DNA of 64,000 bases from Berkiella sp963803015 (GCA_963803015.1 CAWDKV010000004.1:248001-312000), one strand, 5' to 3'. Positions 18,296 through 27,399 are shown, counted from the stretch's first letter. Notes: a model not told the origin generated them from the letters alone. Made by a program: numbers and translations.

Positions 18296-19246
18296 GTGTC
18301 GGACATGATGATTTTCACCGGCAATGCCAATCCCCAATTATCCCAAAGTGTTGCGAAACGTCTGCATGTTTCCTTGGGACACACTAACCTCGGTCGCTTT
18401 AGCGATGGGGAAATCATGGTGGAAATACTTGAACACGTTCGCGGCAAAGACGTTTTTATTATTCAATCAACGTCTGCCCCTACTAATGATCACCTGATGG
18501 AACTCCTTTTATTAACTGATGCCTTACGTCGCGCTTCAGCGCTGCGAATTACGGCGGTTGTCCCTTATTTTGGCTATGCCAGACAAGATAGACGCGTACG
18601 CTCGTCAAGAGTCCCTATTTCTGCCAAAGTCGTCGCCGATATGATGGCAGCTGTGGGTATCGATAGATTACTCACTGTCGATTTACACGCCGATCAGATC
18701 CAAGGCTTTTTTAATATGCCGGTGGATAACGTCTATGGCTCCTCCGTTTTTATTACGGATTTATTGCATAAAAATTATTCTAAACCTGTTGTCGTCTCCC
18801 CTGACGTTGGCGGTGTCGTGCGTGCTCGTGCGGTTGCTAAGCGCTTAAATGATGCGCAGTTAGCCATTATCGATAAACGTCGCCCTCAACCTAATGAAGC
18901 GCGCGTGATGAATATTATCGGGGATGTCAAAGGACACACCTGTATCTTGGTGGATGACATTGTGGATACTGCTGGCACACTATGCCAAGCTGCTGAAGCG
19001 CTAAAAGAAAAAGGGGCAACAAAAGTTATTGCTTATTGTACCCACCCTGTTCTCTCTGGTAATGCGATTAAAAATATTATGAGTTCAACCATTGATGAAT
19101 TAGTCGTCACTGATACCATTGCTTTAAGAGAAGCCTCTTTAGCGTGTCCAAAAATCAGACAATTAAGTATTGATGATATGCTTGCTGAAGCCATTCGCCG
19201 TGTCAGTAACGAAGAATCTATCAGTTCGATGTTTTCGATAGCATAA
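18296..19246 (+). CDS. prs: Ribose-phosphate pyrophosphokinase
   Basis: Makes PRPP from ribose-5-phosphate and ATP for nucleotide, His, Trp and NAD synthesis. The 316-residue protein has FSDGE near the N-terminus, the ATP-loop region YFGYARQDR (91-99), the catalytic VDLHADQIQGFF (128-139) and the PRPP-binding ILVDDIVDTAGTL (217-229). GTG 18296 gives an N-terminus (MSDMMIFTGNA) aligned with the family; a GGACC sequence lies upstream. It follows tRNA-Gln closely and precedes rplY. Confidence 0.97.
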   Translation: MSDMMIFTGNANPQLSQSVAKRLHVSLGHTNLGRFSDGEIMVEILEHVRGKDVFIIQSTSAPTNDHLMELLLLTDALRRASALRITAVVPYFGYARQDRRVRSSRVPISAKVVADMMAAVGIDRLLTVDLHADQIQGFFNMPVDNVYGSSVFITDLLHKNYSKPVVVSPDVGGVVRARAVAKRLNDAQLAIIDKRRPQPNEARVMNIIGDVKGHTCILVDDIVDTAGTLCQAAEALKEKGATKVIAYCTHPVLSGNAIKNIMSSTIDELVVTDTIALREASLACPKIRQLSIDDMLAEAIRRVSNEESISSMFSIA

Positions 19247-19424
19247 CAGACTGCCTTTTTGCCTCATTCTGCCAATCTCTTGTTAGGTTTGAGGTGCTTT
19301 TCTTTTTCGCTAAATTGAAAACCCCCAGTCTCTGGGGTACACTCTCTCTCTTGTTCTATTGGTCGCGGTAGGACAATTTATCACTCACATTAAAGAGTTA
19401 ATTAACTAACGGAGTTACTATTTT

Positions 19425-20123
19425 ATGGCAAAGTTTTCTTTTGAACTCAACGTTCTGCCTCGCGAGGTATTTGGGAAGGGTGCGAGCCGCCGCCTACGTC
19501 GCAAAGCAGATGAAATCCCAGCTGTCATTTATGGCGCTGAAGAAGCTCCACAATCTATTCGTATATCTCACAACAGTGTTATGCGCGCTTTAGAGAATGA
19601 AGCCTTTTATTCCCATATTCTGACCTTAACGCAAGATGGTAAAAAACAAAAAGTGGTTGTTAAAGACATTCAACGCCACCCCTACAAACCACGTGTATTG
19701 CACATGGATTTTTTACGCATCAGTGACAAAAAACCTATTACCATGCATGTTCCACTTCACTTCTTAGGGCAAGACATTGCTCCTGGCGTAGTCAAAGAAG
19801 GCGGGAGCGTTACGCATCACATGGTAGAGCTTGAAATTAAGTGTCTTCCTGCTCATTTGCCAGAATTTATCGAAGTCGATTTATCTAATGCCCCATTAGA
19901 TACTATCGTTCACTTGTCTCAAGTGAAGCTGCCTAAAGGCGTTGAGTTACAGCATCCTGTCCATGGTGGAGATGACGATCTACCTGTTGTCAGTATTCAT
20001 AAACCCAAACGCATAGAAGTGGAAGAAGAAGAAACTGAAGTACCAGCTTCTGCTGTTCCTGTAGAAGCACCGAAAAAAGAAGCACAAGCTGCTAAAGGTG
20101 GCAAAGGCAACGACAAGAAATAA
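19425..20123 (+). CDS. rplY: 50S ribosomal protein L25 (CTC form)
   Basis: Binds 5S rRNA. The 232-residue protein is the long TL5/CTC form: an N-terminal L25 domain (about 1-95, with GKGASRRLRR and VIYG) plus a C-terminal beta domain (about 100-190), then an acidic/Ala-Lys tail ending KGGKGNDKK. Enterobacteria have only the short form. It sits between prs and pth, as usual. A perfect hairpin follows at 20136-20163. Confidence 0.95.
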   Translation: MAKFSFELNVLPREVFGKGASRRLRRKADEIPAVIYGAEEAPQSIRISHNSVMRALENEAFYSHILTLTQDGKKQKVVVKDIQRHPYKPRVLHMDFLRISDKKPITMHVPLHFLGQDIAPGVVKEGGSVTHHMVELEIKCLPAHLPEFIEVDLSNAPLDTIVHLSQVKLPKGVELQHPVHGGDDDLPVVSIHKPKRIEVEEEETEVPASAVPVEAPKKEAQAAKGGKGNDKK

Positions 20124-20135
20124 CAGCGTTCTGTA

Positions 20136-20163
20136 GTCACCCTCGGGCTTGCCCGAGGGTGAC
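20136..20163. terminator. GC-rich perfect hairpin after rplY
   Basis: A 13-bp perfect inverted repeat, GTCACCCTCGGGC and GCCCGAGGGTGAC, with a 2-nt loop between rplY and pth. There is no T-tract, so it may be a palindromic repeat or a stabilising/attenuating hairpin rather than a simple intrinsic terminator. The same design (GTCACCCTCGGG...) is a common intergenic palindrome in proteobacteria. Confidence 0.55.
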
Positions 20164-20198
20164 ATCACACAACTTATCTAAAGGTCACAGATAAAAAA

Positions 20199-20780
20199 GT
20201 GAGTGAAATTAAACTCATAGTCGGTTTAGGCAATCCTGGTTCAGAATACGTTGCCACCAGACATAATGTCGGGTTTTGGCTTGTGGATGCACTTTCAGAA
20301 CAAGCAAGACAACCACTCAATGTAGAGCCTAAATTCAAAGCGAGCCTCGCAACAATTGATTACAAAGGCCACAGCCTCAAAATATTAAAACCTCTTACCT
20401 ATATGAACCGCAGTGGCGAGTGTGTCGGCGCTTTTGCCAGATTTTATAAAATTACTCCTGAAAATATTCTTGTGGTCCACGATGATTTAGATTTGCCACC
20501 AGGGACTGCTCGATTAAAATTCGATGGTGGCCATGGTGGTAATAATGGAATAAGAGATATCGTTAGCCACTTAGGCACAAAAGAATTTTATCGTTTACGT
20601 CTTGGAATTGGTCACCCAGGACAAAAAGACGACGTAACAGATTATGTTCTGACCAAACCCTCGCTGAGCGATAAAGCCAAAATACTAGAAGCAATTAATC
20701 ATACTTTTGATGTTTTACCTGATATTGTTGAAGGTAAAATGGATAAAGCCATGAACCACCTGCACACTGTCACAAAATAA
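20199..20780 (+). CDS. pth: Peptidyl-tRNA hydrolase
   Basis: Releases tRNA from dropped-off peptidyl-tRNAs. The 193-residue protein has the family core: GLGNPGSEYVATRHNVGFW (9-27, with the catalytic His), KPLTYMNRSGE, VVHDDLDLP and GGHGGNNGIRDI. The start is GTG 20199; a modest AAGG lies about 14 nt upstream. It is followed 10 nt later by ychF, the usual pairing. Confidence 0.97.
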   Translation: MSEIKLIVGLGNPGSEYVATRHNVGFWLVDALSEQARQPLNVEPKFKASLATIDYKGHSLKILKPLTYMNRSGECVGAFARFYKITPENILVVHDDLDLPPGTARLKFDGGHGGNNGIRDIVSHLGTKEFYRLRLGIGHPGQKDDVTDYVLTKPSLSDKAKILEAINHTFDVLPDIVEGKMDKAMNHLHTVTK

Positions 20781-20790
20781 AGGAATCACC

Positions 20791-21882
20791 ATGGGTTTTA
20801 AATGCGGAATTGTCGGTCTTCCTAATGTAGGCAAATCAACCTTGTTTAATGCCTTGACCAAAGCGGGTATTGCTGCCGCGAATTATCCTTTTTGCACGAT
20901 AGAGCCCAATGTAGGTGTGGTGGCGGTGCCCGATCTGCGTTTAGATAAATTGGCTGAAATTGTCAAACCGCAAAAAGTGATTGCCACTACCATGGAATTT
21001 GTCGACATTGCAGGTTTAGTCAAGGGTGCCTCTAAAGGGGAAGGCCTTGGCAATCAATTTTTGCATAATATTCGCGAAACCGAAGCGATTGCGCATGTTG
21101 TACGCTGTTTTGAAAATGATGATATCGCGCACGTTTCAGGTAAAGTTGATCCCAAAGAAGATATTGCCACCATTAATACTGAGCTCGTCTTATGCGATCT
21201 CGACTCTGTCAGTAAAGCGTTGCATAAAACGCAAAAAAATAGCAAAGCTGGCGATAAACAAGCTATTCATCAACACAAATTGTTACAAGATCTAGAAAAC
21301 CATCTTAACAAAGGGTTACCCGCACGCACTTTTCCTCTTGATAAAGAAGACAGACTTTTTGTTGACGCCTTACATCTTCTCACCATCAAACCAACTATGT
21401 TTATTGCCAATATGGATGAACATGATTTTAATAACTGTCCAATGCTTGATGTTGTGAAAAAAATTGCAGAAGAAGAAGGCGGTATTGTTGTGCCTGTTTG
21501 TGCTGCACTTGAATCAGAAATTGCTGATCTTGCCGAAGAAGATAAATTAGAATTTCTCAAAGAAATGAATTTATCAGAGCCTGGTCTCAATCGCGTCATT
21601 CGAGCTGGGCATTCTCTTTTAAAACTACAAACTTATTTTACCGCTGGTGTAAAAGAAGTACGCGCCTGGACCATTCCTGTTGGTGCAACAGCGCCTGAAG
21701 CGGCAGGAAAGATTCATACGGATTTTGAAAAAGGGTTTATTCGTGCGGAAGTGATTTCCTATGACGATTTTATCCAGTACAACGGAGAGCAAGGTGCCAA
21801 AGAAGCAGGCAAATGGCGCTTAGAAGGAAAAGAGTACATCGTCAAAGATGGCGATATTGTTCATTTTCGTTTCAACGTGTAA
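20791..21882 (+). CDS. ychF: Obg-like ribosome-binding ATPase YchF
   Basis: A TRAFAC-class NTPase that binds ribosomes and is linked to stress responses. At 363 residues it equals the E. coli length. The P-loop GLPNVGKST is at 9-17, followed by a switch motif ending DIAGLVKGASKGEGLGN and a C-terminal TGS domain (TYFTAGVKEVRAWTIPVG to the end). AAAGGAATCACC precedes the ATG. It probably shares a transcript with pth. Confidence 0.97.
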   Translation: MGFKCGIVGLPNVGKSTLFNALTKAGIAAANYPFCTIEPNVGVVAVPDLRLDKLAEIVKPQKVIATTMEFVDIAGLVKGASKGEGLGNQFLHNIRETEAIAHVVRCFENDDIAHVSGKVDPKEDIATINTELVLCDLDSVSKALHKTQKNSKAGDKQAIHQHKLLQDLENHLNKGLPARTFPLDKEDRLFVDALHLLTIKPTMFIANMDEHDFNNCPMLDVVKKIAEEEGGIVVPVCAALESEIADLAEEDKLEFLKEMNLSEPGLNRVIRAGHSLLKLQTYFTAGVKEVRAWTIPVGATAPEAAGKIHTDFEKGFIRAEVISYDDFIQYNGEQGAKEAGKWRLEGKEYIVKDGDIVHFRFNV

Positions 21883-21914
21883 TTTAGAATTCAACCTTTT
21901 GTTCCGGGGGTTTC

Positions 21915-21943
21915 TTGACATCACTCGGACAAATGGCCAAAAT
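21915..21943 (+). promoter_or_regulatory. Probable sigma-70 promoter of tRNA-Met
   Basis: A perfect -35 hexamer TTGACA (21915-21920), a 17-nt spacer and a -10-like CAAAAT (21938-21943), followed by a GC-rich discriminator and the tRNA 25 nt downstream. The layout fits a stable-RNA promoter. Assigned by consensus only. Confidence 0.5.
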
Positions 21944-21967
21944 GCCCGTCCAGACTTTATATGAAAT

Positions 21968-22044
21968 GGCTATGTAGCTCAGCTGGTTAGAGCGCGGCAC
22001 TCATAATGCTGAGGTCGGTGGTTCGAATCCACCCATAGCCACCA
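21968..22044 (+). tRNA. tRNA-Met (elongator, anticodon CAT)
   Basis: A 77-base cloverleaf with encoded CCA. The acceptor GGCTATG pairs with CATAGCC, the D loop is AGCTGGTTAGAGC, the anticodon loop is CTCATAA, and the T arm is GGTGG-TTCGAAT-CCACC. A paired acceptor end shows the elongator and not the initiator. It follows ychF, as in Pseudomonas-type genomes. Confidence 0.96.
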
Positions 22045-22364
22045 TCTTCACCTAGGGTGCATCCGGTGAGTTTTCTCTTTACCCTCTTTGCGGCCGAACT
22101 CTTGTCTCATCATCTAATCAATCCGATAATCCATTGATTTTCCGCACAAAAAATCAGTACGCAAACTTAATTAAAAAACCTTCCTTGCACGCGTTTTATA
22201 CACAGATGCACTTATTAAACAATTCAAATTAAGTATAATGCCACACTATCGATCAGCATTTATTGCAATGAACGGTAGAAGCAGCATCCATGTTATTCAG
22301 GGAAAAGAAATCTGCACTCAAATAACTAACTTTGCTAATGATTAGCGGGTATCATGGAGGAAAT
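22045..22364. other. Gene-free region upstream of the amidase cluster
   Basis: No gene is seen. Near 22186-22204 is one copy of the motif TGCACGCGTTTTATACACA, related to three copies at 24975-25044 on the far side of the amidase cluster. The region should contain the promoter of the cluster; AT-rich sequence with TATAATG near 22234 is a candidate -10. Confidence 0.4.
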
Positions 22365-22547
22365 GTGACTGAAGATGAATTAGCAGCCATCTTTAAAAGA
22401 GCAGGCTTAGACGTCCCAACAACAGAGCAACACGAAATTGCTCGTATCATGCCCTTTATTGATGAAATGAAAGCTTCTATCCGAAAAACACGCTTACTCA
22501 ATGCAGAGCCCGCATTTATTTTTCTAATGAAGAAGCCTAATTTATGA
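22365..22547 (+). CDS. AtzG/GatC-like small amidase partner
   Basis: A 60-residue protein. GTG 22365 is preceded by GGAGG; the frame is open further upstream to a TTG at 22332, without a ribosome site. The sequence TEDELAAIFKRAGLDVP, then a helical stretch, then AEPAFIF resembles the small AtzG-like (DUF4089) proteins, which are structurally GatC-like and accompany amidases. It overlaps the amidase gene by 4 nt (ATGA), which supports a subunit relation. Very short, so identification rests on context and the EPA motif. Confidence 0.6.
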   Translation: MTEDELAAIFKRAGLDVPTTEQHEIARIMPFIDEMKASIRKTRLLNAEPAFIFLMKKPNL

Positions 22548-23944
22548 ATGCAGATGAGTTCATCACCATCACTGACGCTGCCAACTTAATTAAGCGGCGT
22601 GAACTATCCCCTATAGAGCTAATAGAAAACATACTAAAACGCATTAAATGCTATGATAAAAAGCTGCATAGTTTTATAACAATTTTGGAAAAAGAAGCTT
22701 TAGTTGCGGCCGAAGTAGCTGAAAAAGAAATAAATTCGGGTAATTATAAAGGCTCTTTACATGGTATTCCTATTGCTTTAAAAGATGTTTTTGAAATGGA
22801 AGGTGTTCCAACCACTTGCCAATCGAAAATCATGCAAAATCACATTAGCACCCAAGATTCGCAAGTGGTTAAGCGCTTAAAACAAGCAGGGGCAATCCTC
22901 TTAGGAAAACTCACATTACATGAATTTTCTTTAGGCGGGCCAAGCACAGATTTACCTTGGCCTCTGGCCCGAAATCCCTGGGATATTTCTCGATTTGCGG
23001 GTGGTTCATCAAGTGGCTCTGGCATCGCAGTAGCCGCAGGTTTTGCACTGGGAAGTACCGCAACCGATGCGGGTGGTTCGCTTCGCGGGCCCGCCGCACT
23101 CAACGGGGCAACAGGCATCAAGCCTACTTTTGGCTTAGTGAGCAGAACAGGCATTATTCCTCTTTCCTATTCATTAGATCATGCGGGACCTATCGCTTGG
23201 ACAACTCAAGATTGCGCCCTCATGCTTCAGGCAATGGCAGGTTTTGATCAAAACGATCCCGTTAGTGCTAACCATACTATTCCAGATTACACCAGCACAT
23301 TAACAAGTAACGTAAAAGGATTAAAAATTGGCTTGCTACGGCATTTTTACGCTTCTGATCTTAAAGCAAAGCAATCCACTATTGATGCGATTGATAGAGC
23401 CGCAAAACAACTTGAAGATATGGGTTGTGTGGTAAGTGAAATTCAGCTATCCCCTTTGTCTGATTATGCTAATTGCGGTACGGTGATAATGCTGAGTGAA
23501 GGTTATGCCATTCATGAAAATAACCTTCGTTCACGCTTTACCGATTATGGCGAAGTATTTCGTGATCGTTTGTTGGTAGGTGCTTTATTCACAAGTGCTG
23601 ATTATTTTGAAGCCATGCGACGCAAAAAGGAGCTTATCAATGAAATTAACACCGTATTTGATAAAGTTGATGTGATCCTTACCGCAACGGTCAGTAATGA
23701 AGCACCCAAAATTGAGGCCGTTAGCAAATTCTCCATCATTGAAAGACCATTATATACCATGCCATTTAATGTAACCGGGAATCCGGCAATGACTTTGTGT
23801 TGTGGTTATACCGAAGAAGGCTTGCCCTTAGCAATGCAACTTGTTGGTAAACACTTTGATGAAGCGACACTTTTCCAAGTGGCATATGCCTACGAACAAA
23901 GCACCACTTGGCGTAATCGCCGACCAATATTAACCGAGATGTAA
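22544..23944 (+). CDS. Amidase-signature family hydrolase (AtzE/GatA-like)
   Basis: A 466-residue amidase-signature enzyme that hydrolyses a C-N amide bond. The Ser-cisSer-Lys triad can be placed: Lys80 in GIPIALKDVF, cis-Ser156 in GGSSSGSG and nucleophile Ser179 in TDAGGSLRGPA. It is not a genuine GatA by context: there is no gatB, and the partner is an AtzG-like protein. Related AtzE-type enzymes act on biuret-like or other small amides; the substrate here is unknown. It forms a tight cluster with the preceding small gene (4-nt overlap) and the MBL hydrolase (4-nt gap). Confidence 0.88.
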   Translation: MNADEFITITDAANLIKRRELSPIELIENILKRIKCYDKKLHSFITILEKEALVAAEVAEKEINSGNYKGSLHGIPIALKDVFEMEGVPTTCQSKIMQNHISTQDSQVVKRLKQAGAILLGKLTLHEFSLGGPSTDLPWPLARNPWDISRFAGGSSSGSGIAVAAGFALGSTATDAGGSLRGPAALNGATGIKPTFGLVSRTGIIPLSYSLDHAGPIAWTTQDCALMLQAMAGFDQNDPVSANHTIPDYTSTLTSNVKGLKIGLLRHFYASDLKAKQSTIDAIDRAAKQLEDMGCVVSEIQLSPLSDYANCGTVIMLSEGYAIHENNLRSRFTDYGEVFRDRLLVGALFTSADYFEAMRRKKELINEINTVFDKVDVILTATVSNEAPKIEAVSKFSIIERPLYTMPFNVTGNPAMTLCCGYTEEGLPLAMQLVGKHFDEATLFQVAYAYEQSTTWRNRRPILTEM

Positions 23945-23948
23945 TAAC

Positions 23949-24917
23949 ATGAATAAAAATACTTTAAGACCTATTGATACTTTAGAAGTGTTTGTCTTGA
24001 TGGATAACCTTTCTGATCCTTTTTCCAAAAGTCATGAAGGTATGCGTTGGAACGAGTTTCAGTATCAATTTGATCTAAGAAAACAAAAAGAAATGTGTGG
24101 CGCTAACCTGTGCCGAGCGTGCAATGGTTTATCGCTATTAATCAAATTGCACGTCGATGGCAAAACCCATACCATTTTGTTCGACACGGGCCCTGATGAG
24201 AATTTAGTTGTCGAGAATGCGCAAAGAATGGCATTAAATTTAACGGAAGTCGAAGCCATTATCTTATCTCATGGGCATTTTGATCATTTTGGTGGCACCT
24301 TAAGTGCTTTAAGAGCTATTGCTAAAAAATCCCTTCCTGTTTATGTTCATCCCGAACTCTTTTTACCAAGAGCATTTGATCGTGGAGAATTAATTAAAGT
24401 TGGGAATAACCTAACAAGAGAACAAGTTGAAGCACACGGCGGAAAAGTAATAGAACATGTGCAACCAATTTCCTTGTTTGATGACACTTTATTAATTACA
24501 GGTGAGGTGCCAAGAAAAACTCATTATGAAACTGGATCCCCCGCTGAATGCCGATTAAGTGGTGAAACTTGGATAAAATCGCCTGAAGTGATTGATGAGC
24601 GTTGTTTAATTTTTAATATCAAAGATAAAGGGATCTGCGTATTTACAGGTTGTGGTCACACCGGGGTTGTCAACGCAACACTGCATGCAAAAGAGTTAGT
24701 GCAAACACAAAGGGTTCACTTTATCATGGGGGGATTCCATCTTGCAGGCGCTGCCTTCACCAATCGCATCAACCCAACAATTACAGATTTGTTGAAAATC
24801 AATCCAAACTTTATTGTGACAGGACATTGTACTGGCCGCCAAGCGCAAACTGAGTTAACCAACGCTTTCTCAGATAAACACATTCCCTATGGCGTTGGTA
24901 CGGTATTTAAGTTTTGA
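23949..24917 (+). CDS. MBL-fold metallohydrolase (DHPS-like)
   Basis: A 322-residue metallo-beta-lactamase-fold protein. The metal motif HGHFDH is at 108-113, followed by GCGHTG and a late GGFHLAG and TGHCTG. The arrangement fits the group annotated as 7,8-dihydropterin-6-yl-methyl-aminobenzene phosphate synthase-like proteins, whose real substrates in bacteria are mostly unknown. Co-transcribed with the amidase, so it may act on the amidase product or a shared substrate; this is inference. Confidence 0.85.
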   Translation: MNKNTLRPIDTLEVFVLMDNLSDPFSKSHEGMRWNEFQYQFDLRKQKEMCGANLCRACNGLSLLIKLHVDGKTHTILFDTGPDENLVVENAQRMALNLTEVEAIILSHGHFDHFGGTLSALRAIAKKSLPVYVHPELFLPRAFDRGELIKVGNNLTREQVEAHGGKVIEHVQPISLFDDTLLITGEVPRKTHYETGSPAECRLSGETWIKSPEVIDERCLIFNIKDKGICVFTGCGHTGVVNATLHAKELVQTQRVHFIMGGFHLAGAAFTNRINPTITDLLKINPNFIVTGHCTGRQAQTELTNAFSDKHIPYGVGTVFKF

Positions 24918-24974
24918 TCAATAGCGTGCTACAAAATTTTTATCCAATCTAAAGACTCGCATCCCCAGCTTTTT

Positions 24975-25044
24975 TGCGCGCGTTTTATAACAAACATGTG
25001 AAAATGCGTGTATTTTATGACATTTGCGTGCGTTTTATAACAAA
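24975..25044. repeat. Three short direct repeats (TGCG..GTTTTATAACAAA)
   Basis: Two near-identical 20-mers, TGCGCGCGTTTTATAACAAA (24975-24994) and TGCGTGCGTTTTATAACAAA (25025-25044), with a weaker copy between them (25005-25022). A fourth related copy is at 22186-22204, upstream of the amidase cluster. They could be binding sites for a regulator or remnants of a mobile unit. Confidence 0.6.
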
Positions 25045-25163
25045 TGAGCACAAAATAGCGCTGGCTGTATAACTTAACAGCGGACTACCTTTAAATGGAA
25101 CTTTTCTTTATCATGCCTGTCACTTCACTATAATCTTTTGAGATATCAAATTCGGAGGCTACC

Positions 25164-25676
25164 ATGAACAAATATAAGCGCATTTTCATCATCGGTCATA
25201 TGGGTGCAGGCAAAGCATTAGTTGGCAAAACTTTGGCTGACAAACTTGGCTGGCAATTCCTGGATGCAGATTTTGGACTTGAGCATCGTCTGGGGCGCCC
25301 TTCGAATGAAATATTAGGCAAACAGGGTGAAGAATCGTTTCGTCAATGCGAAACTGAAATGTTATCTCAACTATTAAACAGAACCAACGTAGTGGTAATA
25401 ACAGATGGTGGTGTTATTTTCAGCGATAAGAATAGAAAATTATTATCATCTGAATTTGTGGTTTATTTAAAAGTAAGTACCCCAATACAAATAGAGCGTA
25501 CGGCATTAAAATCTCCATTTACACTCTTACCAAAAACAGAGTTCAAAACGCTTTTTGATAGACTTCATCAAGAACGAGACAGCTTATATGATGAAGTAGC
25601 TAAAATCACAATAAATACAGATAGCGGTGCTCTTGAAAAAGATGTAAATGAAATCATCAAATCCCTTGAGCAATAA
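25164..25676 (+). CDS. Shikimate-kinase-like protein with degenerate P-loop
   Basis: A 170-residue P-loop protein resembling shikimate kinase. The order of motifs fits: Walker A position GHMGAGKA (11-18), FLDADF (33-37, normally DxD), FRQCETEM with Arg60, and DGG at 81-83 in place of GGG. Walker A ends in Ala18, where Ser or Thr normally binds magnesium, and the shikimate-binding GGG is altered. It may have lost the kinase activity or changed substrate. It has its own GGAGG ribosome site and no aroB neighbour, unlike the usual aroK-aroB pair. Confidence 0.75.
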   Translation: MNKYKRIFIIGHMGAGKALVGKTLADKLGWQFLDADFGLEHRLGRPSNEILGKQGEESFRQCETEMLSQLLNRTNVVVITDGGVIFSDKNRKLLSSEFVVYLKVSTPIQIERTALKSPFTLLPKTEFKTLFDRLHQERDSLYDEVAKITINTDSGALEKDVNEIIKSLEQ

Positions 25677-25724
25677 AAATTCGAGGGTTCAATAAATTTA
25701 GTGAGTACAGCTAACACTAAGTTG

Positions 25725-26417
25725 CTAAATAGTTAATTGCACAAATCTATCAAGTAGATTGAACATCATTTTGTTGATGGTGTCATAATCTTGTGCCATT
25801 AATTCATCTTTATTTTGTGTAAAAGTAGAAGGTTTTAAATCCTCTGGTACTGCTTTTATCATGGTTTGAATTCCCTCTTTTGTAATTTCCAAATGGCACT
25901 GAAAACCATAAACCAAAGGTTTATAGCGGACAATTTGTCTGGGGCAACCTGCACTAAAAGCCAGCAAAGCTGAATCACTGAGTAAACCAGGCATATCATT
26001 ATGCCAATGAATGACTGGAAATTGTTGTGACAAACCTTGGAGCAAAGGATCGTCTATCCCCTCTTTCGTGAGTGTAATAGGATAAACGCCTACTTCTTTT
26101 TCAGGACTCTTTTCTGTTTTAGCACCTAATGCTTCTCCAATTAATTGTGCGCCAAGACAAAACCCAAGCACTCTTTTATTTTGGTTTAAAGCTTCTTTGA
26201 TTAAACTAATTTCTTCTATGAGATATGGCGCATCCTTCATGTTTAAAGGACTCTGCGGACCACCCATCACAATAAGAAAATCAAAAGAATCTGCTTGCGG
26301 CAATTTTTCTCCTCGATAAGGTTTTACAATTTGAAAAGGGTATTTTTTAGCCAATGCCCAAGACGCAACAACACCTGGCGTTTCAAAATCAGCATGCGTA
26401 ACACATACAATTTTCAC
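25725..26417 (-). CDS. Class I glutamine amidotransferase-like protein
   Basis: A 230-residue stand-alone GATase1 domain. The catalytic triad is visible: Cys87 in LGFCLGAQ, and His175 and Glu177 in FQCHLEIT. GGPQSP marks the oxyanion region. Such proteins (GMP-synthase-like GATase family) hydrolyse glutamine or related gamma-glutamyl compounds; the acceptor partner is not encoded beside it. Transcribed alone; convergent with the shikimate-kinase-like gene. Confidence 0.88.
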   Translation of the reverse strand: MKIVCVTHADFETPGVVASWALAKKYPFQIVKPYRGEKLPQADSFDFLIVMGGPQSPLNMKDAPYLIEEISLIKEALNQNKRVLGFCLGAQLIGEALGAKTEKSPEKEVGVYPITLTKEGIDDPLLQGLSQQFPVIHWHNDMPGLLSDSALLAFSAGCPRQIVRYKPLVYGFQCHLEITKEGIQTMIKAVPEDLKPSTFTQNKDELMAQDYDTINKMMFNLLDRFVQLTI

Positions 26418-26570
26418 TGAACAATCCTTTTAAAAAAAATGATAAAGACTAAGGCCCCTATCTTAGCCCAATATTTGGTGTAATCTAACTCTGAAACCCT
26501 ATTTGAGACAAAAAAATAGTGTTAAGCTGCGCACATCATGCTTTTCAGGTACAAACCAGAAGAAATTCCA

Positions 26571-27344
26571 ATGTTATTTGCTCAAATTACTGATACCCAC
26601 ATCAACACGCTAGCACACTCTCCTTTCAAAGGTCGATGCGCTGACAAGCAACTGGCAGCTGTCATTCATTTTCTGAATACCCTGACCAAGCCTCCTCTCT
26701 TTGTCTTATTAACTGGAGATTGCGTACATGAAGGGAATTTACAAGAATATCTAAAATTACAGCAATTGTTACAAAAATTGAATATGCCCTGCTTTATCAT
26801 CCCAGGGAATCACGATAACAGAGATTTGCTCAAAGAATGTTTCCCTGAGGTTGCGCTGCTCTGTCAGGATCCCTCATTTATGCAATATGTTATCGAGGAT
26901 TTTCCTCTACGCTTGATTGCACTAGATACTTTGAGTGAAGGAAATACTTTTGGTGAGTTATGCCAAGATAGACTGGCATGGCTAGACAATACCTTAGCCA
27001 AAGCCCCCTCTCGTCCTACTGCCCTTTTTATGCATCATCCCCCAGCTATCTATGGTTTAGATATCTTAGATAAAAATGCCAATCACCATACAACTGAATT
27101 GGCTACGATTTTAGAGAACCACTCGCAAGTCCAATATATACTCTGCGGACATTTTCATTCTCCCTGCCATACTTTGTGGCAAAACAAAGTCGTCACGGTT
27201 GCGGGTAGCACCCTAGTCCAGTTTTCACTCGATGTGGGTACCAAACCTTTACAATGGTCAGATGAACCACCTAGCCTTGCTTTACATCGCTGGCAGAAAT
27301 CTAGATTGGTAACTCATTTTTGTAGTATTCCTTTAGTTCTTTAA
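26571..27344 (+). CDS. Metallophosphoesterase (CpdA-like)
   Basis: A 257-residue calcineurin-like phosphoesterase. Motifs in order: ITDTHIN (metal ligands), GDCVHEG, PGNHDNR, the late MHHPP, and CGHFHSP. These match class III cyclic-nucleotide phosphodiesterases such as CpdA, so cAMP hydrolysis is likely but not proven. The start is uncertain: ATG 26571 puts the first metal motif at residue 6 and has AGAAG upstream; an in-frame ATG at 26538 adds 11 residues. Confidence 0.85.
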   Translation: MLFAQITDTHINTLAHSPFKGRCADKQLAAVIHFLNTLTKPPLFVLLTGDCVHEGNLQEYLKLQQLLQKLNMPCFIIPGNHDNRDLLKECFPEVALLCQDPSFMQYVIEDFPLRLIALDTLSEGNTFGELCQDRLAWLDNTLAKAPSRPTALFMHHPPAIYGLDILDKNANHHTTELATILENHSQVQYILCGHFHSPCHTLWQNKVVTVAGSTLVQFSLDVGTKPLQWSDEPPSLALHRWQKSRLVTHFCSIPLVL

Positions 27345-27399
27345 TCTCAGCCAGAAAGCCGTTAGAATTTAATCCTTTGTTAGGGGGACCACAAAAGCA

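Noticed and set aside
20136..20163. Riboswitch or leader of pth
   Set aside because: A single perfect hairpin with no additional conserved structure; a repeat or terminator is sufficient.
22840..23154. 104-residue minus-strand open frame within the amidase gene
   Set aside because: Antisense shadow of a conserved catalytic region; no independent evidence.
22544..23944. GatA subunit of the tRNA-dependent amidotransferase
   Set aside because: No gatB is adjacent and the small partner is AtzG-like; a stand-alone amidase fits better.
24975..25044. Possible CRISPR array
   Set aside because: Only three short, unequal repeats with spacings of 10 and 2 nt; no regular spacers and no cas genes.
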